A DNA stretch of 64,000 bases, from NCBI GenBank assembly GCA_030429605.1, contig JAUIEV010000004.1, positions 149,686 to 213,685 of the forward strand. Direction: 5' to 3'. The notes under the pieces were generated by a model. It made no database searches, was not told the DNA's origin, and saw nothing but the letters and a program-made list of their open reading frames with translations. Numbering within the stretch: position 1 is the first letter of the stretch; every line of letters begins with the position of its first letter. This DNA comes from Chlamydiia bacterium. Its GTDB lineage: Bacteria; Chlamydiota; Chlamydiia; Chlamydiales; Simkaniaceae. The translations under genes and the position numbers were made by a program. Of this stretch, positions 17,038 to 25,188 are shown one piece after another.

Positions 17038-17065
17038 GACGCCGCTTTTCTAAACGGCGCCTTAA
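17034..17065. terminator. Inverted repeat between convergent pdhC and unknown gene
   Basis: TTAAG-A-CGCCG (17034-17044) pairs with CGGCG-C-CTTAA (17055-17065) with one mismatch and a 10-base loop. It overlaps the pdhC stop and lies 11 bases past the stop of the convergent gene ending at 17077. There is no clean T-run on either strand, but the position suits a shared terminator. Confidence 0.55.
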
Positions 17066-17076
17066 GAAAGCATTTC

Positions 17077-19143
17077 TTACGTACGAAGTGCAGCAACTGC
17101 AGCGACGACCTCTGCATTGAGGATAAATCGTCCTACATTGTTTTTGCCAAAGTGGATATCACCTTCGTCATTTTTTCCATTTGCGTTGTACACTGCTTCA
17201 AAGACAGTTCCTAGCTCACTTTCTGCATATGTGTCTCGTAGGAACCGAACAACGTCTTGTGCATGAGCTGGATAGCTTCGAAGAAGCTCTACAGCAGCGT
17301 GCAGACGTGCTGATTTTTCTTTTTCTGTGCTTTGTATCTCAACGAGAAGATCTACTTCAGAAAGCTCTTCATCAATTGAAGCGCATTCAGATGCAACGCT
17401 TGAGGCGTCAGCTCGATCATCTGCAACCGGATGTGGTGCCGTGATTTCTTCTCTTTCTACATCATGAAGGAGAAGTACAGGAGAATAGGTGAGCGCGTTT
17501 TTTGCTAAAAGCAGTGTAAACAGCCGATGCATATTTTGTGAGAGGAGGTTTTTTTGCCCCCACAAAGGATCAGCATCAATGAGTGGACGCAGAGTTCTAT
17601 GCTCTTTTCCGGAACGGTTCCATGCAGTAGTAACTGCTGCGAGTCCATCTGAAGACACAGCAAAAAACCGGTGTAATACATGATGTAAAAGAGCTGTATT
17701 CAGGCTCTTTTTCAGAGCACTATAGAGAACAGGGTCTGCAAGTCGCAGAGGAAGGAGTGCGCGATGTGACTCAGGGCATACAGTATCTTCAGAGAGCGCA
17801 TCTAGAAACACTCCTCGAAATCCTGGGCACACAGATTCGACTTGGGAAATAGCTCCCTCCATGTCCATGTACGTAATTGGATATGCTACATCTATATCAT
17901 CTTCTGTCAGTGCTTCAATGATCTTTTGCATGGAAGCAAGTCCGGTATACGCAGTAGCTATTTCTTTTTGATGGGCTCCTTCAAGCGACGTGACTCTTGG
18001 CAGTGACTCAAGAGGTGTTTCAGGATTCACGACAAAATGACATTTGACTGCCAAAGTAGTAAAATTGACCGCTCTATAAAATAGCTGTAGGGAATCATGT
18101 CTATGCACTCCTTCAAAATCAGCGGGCGAGAGAAAACGTGCCATTTCGTTGACAGCCTCTTTGCTCATGCCCCTTGTGATTGCCCATCTATCAAGTTCTT
18201 TGAAAAGTGCTTTTTTTACATTTGCCCTGTGTGCCGTGTCCGTCCAAAGGGTTGTTTCATACTCTGCTTTTCCACAGAGGCTTCTCAACGTGTTTTTCAT
18301 TCTGGACGGATTGAATCCTTCCCCATGAACCTCTTCTAACTCTTCAAGAAGTGCTTCAAAAGTTTCTCCTGTCGGTTTTGCGGGGGAGTCGCTTGCGAGT
18401 TCGCTTACTGCAAACAAAAATTCGCATCCCTTTTGGTATGCAATGTGACTGGAGGGAGTGGTACCGGCTCTTTCAGCAAATACGTGTTCGAAATCTGTAA
18501 ACTCGTGCTCTAGCTTAAGTGTCTCTTCTACATGGACAGCACAATCATGAAATCTACTCCAACGAGCAAATAGAGCTGTTGCATCATTTGTCTCTACGCA
18601 TTGGACAAGATCACACACCTCAGTGAGTGGAGCTTCTCGCACAATACATTTTGTGCGCACAACTCCAAAAAGGTGTTTTTCGCATTGGGTCAAGCATGAA
18701 GCTGTAGCTTCAGTTGAAGCGCTCCTCTTAAAAACTGCAAAAAGGCCATATAGTATTCCTTCAAGAACAACCTCTCGTTCTTTTTCTGAGAGAGGCAGGT
18801 TTGGAAGTTCGTGTCTTCCAAAAGGAGAGAAGTCAGCATCGTCAGAGTATTCGCACGCCTCACTTACTTCTCTCAGAATCAGATCACCTTCAGGCATCGA
18901 AGAAAGAGCATGTTTCATAGCTGTAAAAAAAGCCTGTTTATCTGATGATAAAGCGCCATCTATTAGGGTGTTTTGTAGTTGTAGACATACATGTAGAAGA
19001 GCTGCATGCGGTTGAATAGATTCAGCATACGCTGAGAGATCGGGCTTTTCAGCTGGACTCAGTGGCTGTGGATCGTGTGGAACACGTGTATTTAAGCAAT
19101 CTAGTACTGCGCGTAGAGCGCTATTTGATAGTGAAGTAAGCAT
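17077..19143 (-). CDS. ELD/RHDS family protein C, unknown
   Basis: 688-residue soluble protein; no known domain recognised. It shares a region with the two genes upstream: KALFKELDRWAITRG followed by GVHRHDSLQLFYRAVNF (about residues 310-360), then a helical section with a weaker match. It differs from them by a long N-terminal domain and a C-terminal extension of about 130 residues. GGAGG stands 4 bases before the ATG, immediately after the terminator of the gene upstream. No signal peptide or TM. It lies between pdhC and corA, in a block where Chlamydia has little. A secreted effector is possible, but nothing here proves it. Confidence 0.7.
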   Translation of the reverse strand: MLTSLSNSALRAVLDCLNTRVPHDPQPLSPAEKPDLSAYAESIQPHAALLHVCLQLQNTLIDGALSSDKQAFFTAMKHALSSMPEGDLILREVSEACEYSDDADFSPFGRHELPNLPLSEKEREVVLEGILYGLFAVFKRSASTEATASCLTQCEKHLFGVVRTKCIVREAPLTEVCDLVQCVETNDATALFARWSRFHDCAVHVEETLKLEHEFTDFEHVFAERAGTTPSSHIAYQKGCEFLFAVSELASDSPAKPTGETFEALLEELEEVHGEGFNPSRMKNTLRSLCGKAEYETTLWTDTAHRANVKKALFKELDRWAITRGMSKEAVNEMARFLSPADFEGVHRHDSLQLFYRAVNFTTLAVKCHFVVNPETPLESLPRVTSLEGAHQKEIATAYTGLASMQKIIEALTEDDIDVAYPITYMDMEGAISQVESVCPGFRGVFLDALSEDTVCPESHRALLPLRLADPVLYSALKKSLNTALLHHVLHRFFAVSSDGLAAVTTAWNRSGKEHRTLRPLIDADPLWGQKNLLSQNMHRLFTLLLAKNALTYSPVLLLHDVEREEITAPHPVADDRADASSVASECASIDEELSEVDLLVEIQSTEKEKSARLHAAVELLRSYPAHAQDVVRFLRDTYAESELGTVFEAVYNANGKNDEGDIHFGKNNVGRFILNAEVVAAVAALRT

Positions 19144-19152
19144 TAAACCTCC

Positions 19153-19190
19153 AAAAATTACGCGGGAATTGTAGAATACCCGCGTAATTT
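19153..19190 (-). terminator. Strong terminator abutting the SD of the next gene
   Basis: A 12-bp perfect stem (AAATTACGCGGG at 19155-19166, CCCGCGTAATTT at 19179-19190) with a T5 run on the minus strand. The T-run is directly followed by GGAGG and the ATG of the gene at 19143. It ends the transcript of the gene at 19231-20637. Confidence 0.8.
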
Positions 19191-19230
19191 ACCCCACCAA
19201 AAAAAAGAAGCTTATATACGTTCTTTGGCT

Positions 19231-20637
19231 TTATGCAGCGTACTTTTGCTTAAGGCGCTCTATGATAGCCTTCCACAAATGACTTTGGGGTATATTTGGA
19301 TCAAATCTATGGTTATCAACCCATTCATCTTCTTCTGTTGCCAAGCCTGCAGCACGCGCTGAAGCTTTGAAAACTTGATCAATCCATGCAAAATCTGAAT
19401 CTTCTTCAGGCTCTCCTTTTCGACGGGCATCTTCTGGATTTGATAACCGAAAGGACATCCGAGTAAAGAAATATGCAGTTTCTGCCACCGATCTTTTAAG
19501 AGACTCCCTAAATTTTGGATACGAGAGAATTCTTTCTACGTCTTCTTCCATTGAAGAAGGAATACCCAAGCCCCTGGCAAAATGTTTGAGGACTTGAGTT
19601 TTAAACCCTCTTGCCGGGAATGACGTATCTACAATTTCAAGTTCTCTTTCGATATCTTTACAGGAGCTTTCATGGCATGCAAGCGTCGAGAGAAGTCGAG
19701 AAAGTGCTTTATGTGCGGTTTGTGCTTGTTCAACTGCACCCACCAAGGCAGCTGGGACTTCTCCGGCTTCCAATTCCCTTGGAACTGGTGGGAAAAAAGA
19801 TCTATGTGAGGGTTTTTCAATACTGTCTTTTCTAGCAATCGTAAGGTTCAGGGCTTCAAACCAGAGTGACAAAGAGTCATGCCTTTTGATTTCACCGAGA
19901 TTATGTATCCCAGGGGTCTTTTCTTCAAGAAGGTACCATACCGATCCATCAAAGTTGTCCATATCAATAGAAAATGTTGTTTCAGCCCACGTATCGAGTT
20001 CAGTAAAAAAAGCAGCTCGAATTTCATTTTTATATTCTACTGAACCGAATTTCGCAGAAAGCTCGCTTCGATCACATCCGATTTTTTCTGCTGCTGCTTC
20101 AAATACTCTCTCAGATGTGAAATGTTCCTGCTCACACCTTCCCAAAATTTCCGCTACTATTGCATGATCTGGAAAAGGTCCAGAATAACTATCCGGTGCC
20201 TCAGATTCGAGCGCAAGAAAAAGCATTTCTCCTTGCTTCCATACGTGCTTTGCTAGTGTAGGGAGCGCATTCAAATCTTCCTGATGTACGCACATGGTCT
20301 CAAGTGTTCCATCAATGAAAGGTGGGTATGCTGTAAAACATGTAGTTGGCGGAGTTTCTGGAGAAGGGGAAGCATCATCTGCTGCTGCGGCGCTGTCGTC
20401 CTCTGTATTTTCTGGTGCAGCTCGTCCTACAGGAGGAGGTGTAATTCGTAGTTCACTCAGAGGGGGTGGTGAACTCTCTAAAGGAGTTCTAGCTGTTGCC
20501 ATAACTCGGTCTCTTACCTCGTCTACCCGTGGCTCCGTCGCAGCCTCTCGCCTCTCTTGTGGTGGTTCTTCGAGTCTTCCAGCTCTTGATGCTGCTGCTA
20601 ATTCAGCAGCTCGAGATCCTCCAAAACAACAAGCCAT
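19231..20637 (-). CDS. ELD/RHDS family protein B, unknown
   Basis: 468 residues. The N-terminal 110 are low-complexity (Arg, Glu, Pro, Ala rich) and look disordered. The shared family region follows: AAFFTELDTWAETTFSIDM and GEIKRHDSLSLWFEALNLT near residues 210-270, then a helical section comparable with proteins A and C. No membrane segment. GGAGG is 6 bases upstream of ATG 20637. Its own strong terminator separates it from protein C, so the three genes seem to be separate transcription units. Confidence 0.7.
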   Translation of the reverse strand: MACCFGGSRAAELAAASRAGRLEEPPQERREAATEPRVDEVRDRVMATARTPLESSPPPLSELRITPPPVGRAAPENTEDDSAAAADDASPSPETPPTTCFTAYPPFIDGTLETMCVHQEDLNALPTLAKHVWKQGEMLFLALESEAPDSYSGPFPDHAIVAEILGRCEQEHFTSERVFEAAAEKIGCDRSELSAKFGSVEYKNEIRAAFFTELDTWAETTFSIDMDNFDGSVWYLLEEKTPGIHNLGEIKRHDSLSLWFEALNLTIARKDSIEKPSHRSFFPPVPRELEAGEVPAALVGAVEQAQTAHKALSRLLSTLACHESSCKDIERELEIVDTSFPARGFKTQVLKHFARGLGIPSSMEEDVERILSYPKFRESLKRSVAETAYFFTRMSFRLSNPEDARRKGEPEEDSDFAWIDQVFKASARAAGLATEEDEWVDNHRFDPNIPQSHLWKAIIERLKQKYAA

Positions 20638-20754
20638 ATGTAGCCTCCATAGCTTTTTTTTGATGGATACTACGGTGAAAAGAAATATTCGAAAAGAGTT
20701 TTTTGCAAAATCTTAACAATTCAATTTGTGCATGAATAGTAATGAGAGAAAATA

Positions 20755-20778
20755 TGTGAGCGGTGGGTACCGCTCACA
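20755..20778 (-). terminator. Terminator after ELD/RHDS gene A
   Basis: A 10-bp perfect stem TGTGAGCGGT/ACCGCTCACA with a 4-base loop, followed on the minus strand by TATTTTC, 17 bases past the stop at 20795. Confidence 0.7.
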
Positions 20779-20794
20779 TTGAGTTATATGTTAT

Positions 20795-22348
20795 TTAGTT
20801 TGGAGATCGACCATCTCTGAAGAAACCAAGAATGAGTGAAAAGAAGTCAGAAATAGGAGAGAAAAAGTTTCGTCTATTATTTCTGCCAAAGAGTGGATCT
20901 AGAGAGATCTGTTCTCTTACTCGTTGTTTTCTTGCAGTGTCTGGAGCAGATCGAGCTGTTTCAAGTGTTTGTTCGTATACTTTGGTATCGAGTGATTCCC
21001 AGAATGAGGTATTTTTAATGCCAAGCTCAGTGCTTAACCACTCATCAACCGCATCTCCGATAGCCCAGTTGAGTATTGAAGCATTTTCTGGGAATGCAAG
21101 AACCCACTCTGCCAATCCAGGTGAAATATGCATTCTTTCTGCAATTCGGGTTAACACTTTTTGCTTGAGGTCAAATCCATTCATGTTTCTGCCTGCACGA
21201 TCGAGCGACTTTCTGATATCACAATTACTTGCTTTAACAAGAGCTGCTTTATTCGAGAGTGATTGAACCTGTGAGAAAAGCGTATGCAATGAAGGATGAG
21301 CAGTTTTTAATTTTGTTGCTCGTTCCGTATGTTCAGCAGGTATATCACGAGTATTCAGGCTTGGGCAACGTCCGAGTCTCATTCCGGATTCTCTTGTTGG
21401 AAGTGCATGAGCTCCTCGTCTTTGAATGAGTAACGCAGTTACTTCAGCGTACTGTGAAACTGAATTATGTCTATTCATCATCCCTGCAAACGGTTGAAAC
21501 CTCTTAGTTGAACTGGTTAATAGTTCATACGTTTGGTGGTCAAATTCTGGAAGTGAGATGCCATGCTTTGAAGAGATCCAGGAATCAAGGGTTTCAAAGA
21601 CAATTTTTCGAAGGTGCGAGCGAACAGAAGGGTCGTCAAGTTTCTCGACGAGTGTATCTGGTGTGATGTCTGCTCTCTCTCTTGAGAGTCTTTCAAGAAT
21701 TGCATTTGGATCAAATGCATCTCCACTTTTACACGTACCTAAAAGGAATGGGATTCCAGTTGAAGGGAGCGTTGGACTCTCTAGTGTCGCAACAAGGGGG
21801 AAAAGGTTGTTAAAAAACTTTCGGTCTTCGTTGCTTAATCCAGGAAGATCTTGTAAGTGTTGGCATGGTGTAAATGGCGTGCTTCCAGAAGGGCCGGCCA
21901 CAGAAGGAAGAGCGAGTGCTACACCGCTCAATCCTGTTGTTGCTGCCGCTGCTTCAGCGACAACTCCGCCTGCATGTGGGCGGCTTAAGCGCATGCGGCC
22001 ACTCACGCCAATACTTGAGGGAGCGGGAATTCCAGCGGATGCTGCTGCACGTGCTGCTCGAGATGCACTTCCGCCTGAATGAGCGAGGGGGTCACGCGGT
22101 TCTCTTGCTTCTTCGGCTCCTCTAGTTGCAGCATAAACACCTGCTGCCCCTAGTCCGAGTAAACCTACACCTATTAAAGCTGCGGCTCCAGGATTACTTT
22201 CAATGACACCGGCAATGTTTCCGAAAAAAGATCCGGCAGCACGGCTCGTTGCTCTTGTTGTTTCATCGATATGTTTTGCTGCTGATGTCATTGCAGCTTG
22301 AAGAAAGTTTGTAGCTGGAGGAGTTCCTCTTACTGAACTAGTTGCCAT
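20795..22348 (-). CDS. ELD/RHDS family protein A with N-terminal membrane segment
   Basis: 517 residues. Residues about 40-75 hold one or two hydrophobic segments rich in Gly/Ala (PGAAALIGVGLLGLGAAGVY), followed by an Ala/Ser-rich linker to about 150. The family region then appears: KIVFETLDSWISSKHGIS and GMMNRHNSVSQYAEVTALL, then a helical C-terminal part. The bilobed hydrophobic stretch recalls chlamydial inclusion-membrane proteins; this is inference only. First of three tandem related genes on the minus strand. The 170 bases upstream (22349-22520) are extremely AT-rich and probably contain its promoter. Confidence 0.7.
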   Translation of the reverse strand: MATSSVRGTPPATNFLQAAMTSAAKHIDETTRATSRAAGSFFGNIAGVIESNPGAAALIGVGLLGLGAAGVYAATRGAEEAREPRDPLAHSGGSASRAARAAASAGIPAPSSIGVSGRMRLSRPHAGGVVAEAAAATTGLSGVALALPSVAGPSGSTPFTPCQHLQDLPGLSNEDRKFFNNLFPLVATLESPTLPSTGIPFLLGTCKSGDAFDPNAILERLSRERADITPDTLVEKLDDPSVRSHLRKIVFETLDSWISSKHGISLPEFDHQTYELLTSSTKRFQPFAGMMNRHNSVSQYAEVTALLIQRRGAHALPTRESGMRLGRCPSLNTRDIPAEHTERATKLKTAHPSLHTLFSQVQSLSNKAALVKASNCDIRKSLDRAGRNMNGFDLKQKVLTRIAERMHISPGLAEWVLAFPENASILNWAIGDAVDEWLSTELGIKNTSFWESLDTKVYEQTLETARSAPDTARKQRVREQISLDPLFGRNNRRNFFSPISDFFSLILGFFRDGRSPN

Positions 22349-22520
22349 AATTACCCTACTCTTTTAAAGCTTATTTTTTTTATTAATTAATTATAACCCA
22401 TTTAATATTTAATATTAACCAGTACAAACTATTTTAATTAAATAGGTTAAATAAAAAAATTTAATTAGGTTAGTTTGATAAAATAAAAAATTTAATTTGA
22501 AAAAAAGAAGGTGTTTTTAA

Positions 22521-23441
22521 CTAGAGCCATTTTTTTCTTTGAAACACAAAGAGAGAAATGAGGGAAAGAACGACTATGCATATGAAGATGATATAAAAAG
22601 CGAAAGGGTTATTTTCAATAGGGAGGCTGACGTTCATTCCATAGAGTGAGGCGACCATGGTTGGAATACTGAGGATAATTGTAAGGGCTGTGAGCAGCTT
22701 AATGGTCTTATTTAACTGGTTAGTAAAAATTATTTGATAAGAGTCTCGCAAAGATCGGATTGATCTGAGGTTGATAGAGCAGAGGTCTTCTGACTGGATT
22801 GATGCATTGAGCAAATCCTCCAAAAGGTCTTGGTCTCGATCGTAGAGAATAGTGTATTTTCCTGAAACAATGGCTTCCAGTACTGACCGAAGTGGTACGA
22901 GTGAGGAGAGGTATTGATTTAAGACTTCTTCGTTGACAGTGAGATTCGTTATATCTCCGCTATCGACGTTTTTCATTTTTCGTTCTTGCTTTAAAACATT
23001 AGTACGAATTTTTTTAATTTGTACGGTGTACTCTTGAGTGATTTTCAAAAGCATGTAAATCAAAAATTTGGATTTTTGGGTAGGTGCGAGTTTTGGACTT
23101 TGCTCGAGGAGAATATCAACAAGTCGGCTCTTTTGAGGGGAGATAGTAATAAAATAATTTTTTGTCAGAATAATTGTGTACGTAGCTGTATAGAGACCAG
23201 ACTCTTGCTCTGAAGGGTGGCGTGTAAAAATAAGCACGTGCTCTTTAATACGTTCGATTCGGGGGATTTCATATCTATCCAAGCAGTCATAAATATCGGT
23301 GTACTCTAAGCCAATGAGCTCGCTAATTTGATTGATGTCAGCAGTGGATGCTTCTTCAACATGAATCCAGCAACCATCTTTTGGTTGAGAAATGACTTCA
23401 AATTGGTCTTCAGTTTCTTCTTTGTAATAGATGTGAATCAT
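22521..23441 (-). CDS. corA: CorA family magnesium/divalent cation channel
   Basis: 306-residue CorA-type transporter with a large soluble N-terminal domain, a long stalk helix and two C-terminal membrane segments (about residues 245-268 and 280-302). The family signature appears as SLYGMNV between them, followed by an acidic loop. The C-terminal RKKWL is the usual basic tail. It mediates Mg2+ (or Co2+/Ni2+) uptake across the inner membrane. It sits between the ELD/RHDS genes and lpxD. Confidence 0.92.
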   Translation of the reverse strand: MIHIYYKEETEDQFEVISQPKDGCWIHVEEASTADINQISELIGLEYTDIYDCLDRYEIPRIERIKEHVLIFTRHPSEQESGLYTATYTIILTKNYFITISPQKSRLVDILLEQSPKLAPTQKSKFLIYMLLKITQEYTVQIKKIRTNVLKQERKMKNVDSGDITNLTVNEEVLNQYLSSLVPLRSVLEAIVSGKYTILYDRDQDLLEDLLNASIQSEDLCSINLRSIRSLRDSYQIIFTNQLNKTIKLLTALTIILSIPTMVASLYGMNVSLPIENNPFAFYIIFICIVVLSLISLFVFQRKKWL

Positions 23442-23513
23442 AGATTCATCCTATGGTATTTCTCAGTTTTAGAACAAGCAGCTATTTTTTGATTTCTGCT
23501 TGAACAGGTGCTT

Positions 23514-24587
23514 TTATTTATTTTCTAATTGCGCAAGACGGTTTTCGAGATCTTTTATCGCTGCTGCGTATTTTTCGAGCCTTCGAATATGAACTTTTTC
23601 TCTGCTAAATTTTTCGATTGGTTGAACAGGTTCACCACGGTACAGCCCCGGTTTGGTGATTGACTTACTGACGCCCCCTTTCGAAGCGATCATAGTCCCG
23701 TCGCACAGCTCGATATGGCCAACAATCCCTGTTTGTCCGCCTAAATACACTCTCTTTCCAAGTTTGGTAGATCCGGCGATACCTGACTGAGCTACGATAA
23801 CACTATTTTCTCCAATTTGAACATTATGCGCAATCTGAACAAGGTTGTCTATCTGCACCCCTTTGCGTATTACAGTGGATTGAAAGCGGGCTCTATCAAT
23901 CGTTGTATTCGCTCCGATTTCAACGTCATCCTCTATCACTACATTTCCAAGCTGAGCAAGTTTGTAGTGCTTTCCTGTCTGATCTGTTGTAAAACCAAAG
24001 CCGCATGACCCAATAACAACGCCGGGTTGAAGAACCACTCGGTCTCCAATCTGTGTGTTTTCTCTGATGCAGACGTTATGAAAGAGTGTGCAGTTAGATC
24101 CAATATGTGTATGTGGTCCAATGGATACGTTTCCTAAAATGGTGGTGTTTTTTCCAATGGTCACATTTGCATCAATGACAACACATGGCCCAATGGTGGT
24201 TCCTTCACCGATTTGTGCTGTTTCATGAATCACTGCAGAAGGGTGGATCCCTTCGAAAAATGTTTTTCGAGCTTTTTCCTTTAAGAGGAGCTCAGCAATC
24301 ATTTGAAAAGTCCTGGAAGGATTGTCGCAAACAAGGTAGTTTTTCCCTTCAGGAAGAGCCTCCATTCGCTCTACACAAATAACCCCCGCAGCAGACTGCT
24401 TCATTGCATCCAAGTACCGTGGGTTTGCAAGAAAAGACACATCGTTGGCATCTGCTTTTTCTAACGTGTTAACAGACGCGACAATTGTATCTTCACACCC
24501 AATAACTTCTGTTCCGGTCAATTCAGCAAGCTGTTTGAGGGTGTACGCACTCTGTGCTTCAGTATTGTGCAGTGTTGTTTGCGACAT
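23514..24587 (-). CDS. lpxD: UDP-3-O-acylglucosamine N-acyltransferase
   Basis: 357-residue LpxD, which adds the N-linked acyl chain in lipid A synthesis using acyl-ACP. It has an N-terminal uridine-binding domain, a left-handed beta-helix of hexapeptide repeats from about residue 110 to 310 (for example IGEGTTIGPCVVIDANVTIG) with the catalytic His in QIAHNVQIG, and a C-terminal helix. Placed next to ompH and bamA as in Chlamydia (CT243-CT241). It starts 6 bases after ompH ends. Confidence 0.95.
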   Translation of the reverse strand: MSQTTLHNTEAQSAYTLKQLAELTGTEVIGCEDTIVASVNTLEKADANDVSFLANPRYLDAMKQSAAGVICVERMEALPEGKNYLVCDNPSRTFQMIAELLLKEKARKTFFEGIHPSAVIHETAQIGEGTTIGPCVVIDANVTIGKNTTILGNVSIGPHTHIGSNCTLFHNVCIRENTQIGDRVVLQPGVVIGSCGFGFTTDQTGKHYKLAQLGNVVIEDDVEIGANTTIDRARFQSTVIRKGVQIDNLVQIAHNVQIGENSVIVAQSGIAGSTKLGKRVYLGGQTGIVGHIELCDGTMIASKGGVSKSITKPGLYRGEPVQPIEKFSREKVHIRRLEKYAAAIKDLENRLAQLENK

Positions 24588-24593
24588 TCGTTC

Positions 24594-25145
24594 TTACTCC
24601 TTTGGGGCTTCAGCAAATTTTGAGCTTGCTTCTTCATTCTCCTGCGTGAATTTTTTATCCATGACAGCAATCACATCTTGTGTGACATCGAGATCATCAG
24701 AAGCATAAAAACATGCCTCACGGTTAAGAACGTATTTTAATTTATGTTGCTTTGCGACTTCTTTAGCAGCTTGCTGGACAGCTGTTCCAACTGTTTGAAC
24801 AACTTGCATATTTGCTTGTTGTACCATTTGGTAAAACTGGTTTTGGTATCGTCCATGCTCTTCTGAAAGTGATTGAAACTTTTCTTTCAGTTCTTTTTCA
24901 GCTTGTGGAGAAAGTGTGTCCATATAGTCTGCATCTTGCAGTTTTTCTGATATCTCACGTAGCTGCTTTTCTACATCTCCCACAAGTGATGTCATTTGCG
25001 TTTTGAGCGCTTCAAAGCTCTCTTGCTCTTTCTTTCCAACAAGTGAATTTTGTGCACATGAGTTAAAGTTAACAAGCCCTAAGTCACCTGCAACAAGTGC
25101 AGTAGAAAGACAAAGTGCTGCTACGGAAAGATGTTTTTTTAGCAT
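24594..25145 (-). CDS. ompH: OmpH/Skp-like periplasmic chaperone
   Basis: 183 residues with an N-terminal signal peptide (HLSVAALCLSTALVAG) and a coiled-coil body (QTQ/KQLREISEKLQDADYM type helices). Matches the OmpH/Skp family, which holds unfolded outer-membrane proteins for the BAM complex. Start 25145 is set by AAAGGAG seven bases upstream; an earlier in-frame ATG at 25229 would overlap the end of bamA and lacks an SD. Flanked by bamA and lpxD, as in Chlamydia CT242. Confidence 0.9.
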   Translation of the reverse strand: MLKKHLSVAALCLSTALVAGDLGLVNFNSCAQNSLVGKKEQESFEALKTQMTSLVGDVEKQLREISEKLQDADYMDTLSPQAEKELKEKFQSLSEEHGRYQNQFYQMVQQANMQVVQTVGTAVQQAAKEVAKQHKLKYVLNREACFYASDDLDVTQDVIAVMDKKFTQENEEASSKFAEAPKE

Positions 25146-25188
25146 TGTTGTTCTCCTTTGTTGTTCCTCAGTTTTTTGGAACCACTGT

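Noticed and set aside
23466..23512. CAAGCAG/CTGCTTG hairpin between corA and lpxD as a terminator
   Set aside because: Seven-bp stem with a long loop and no T-run; evidence is too weak.
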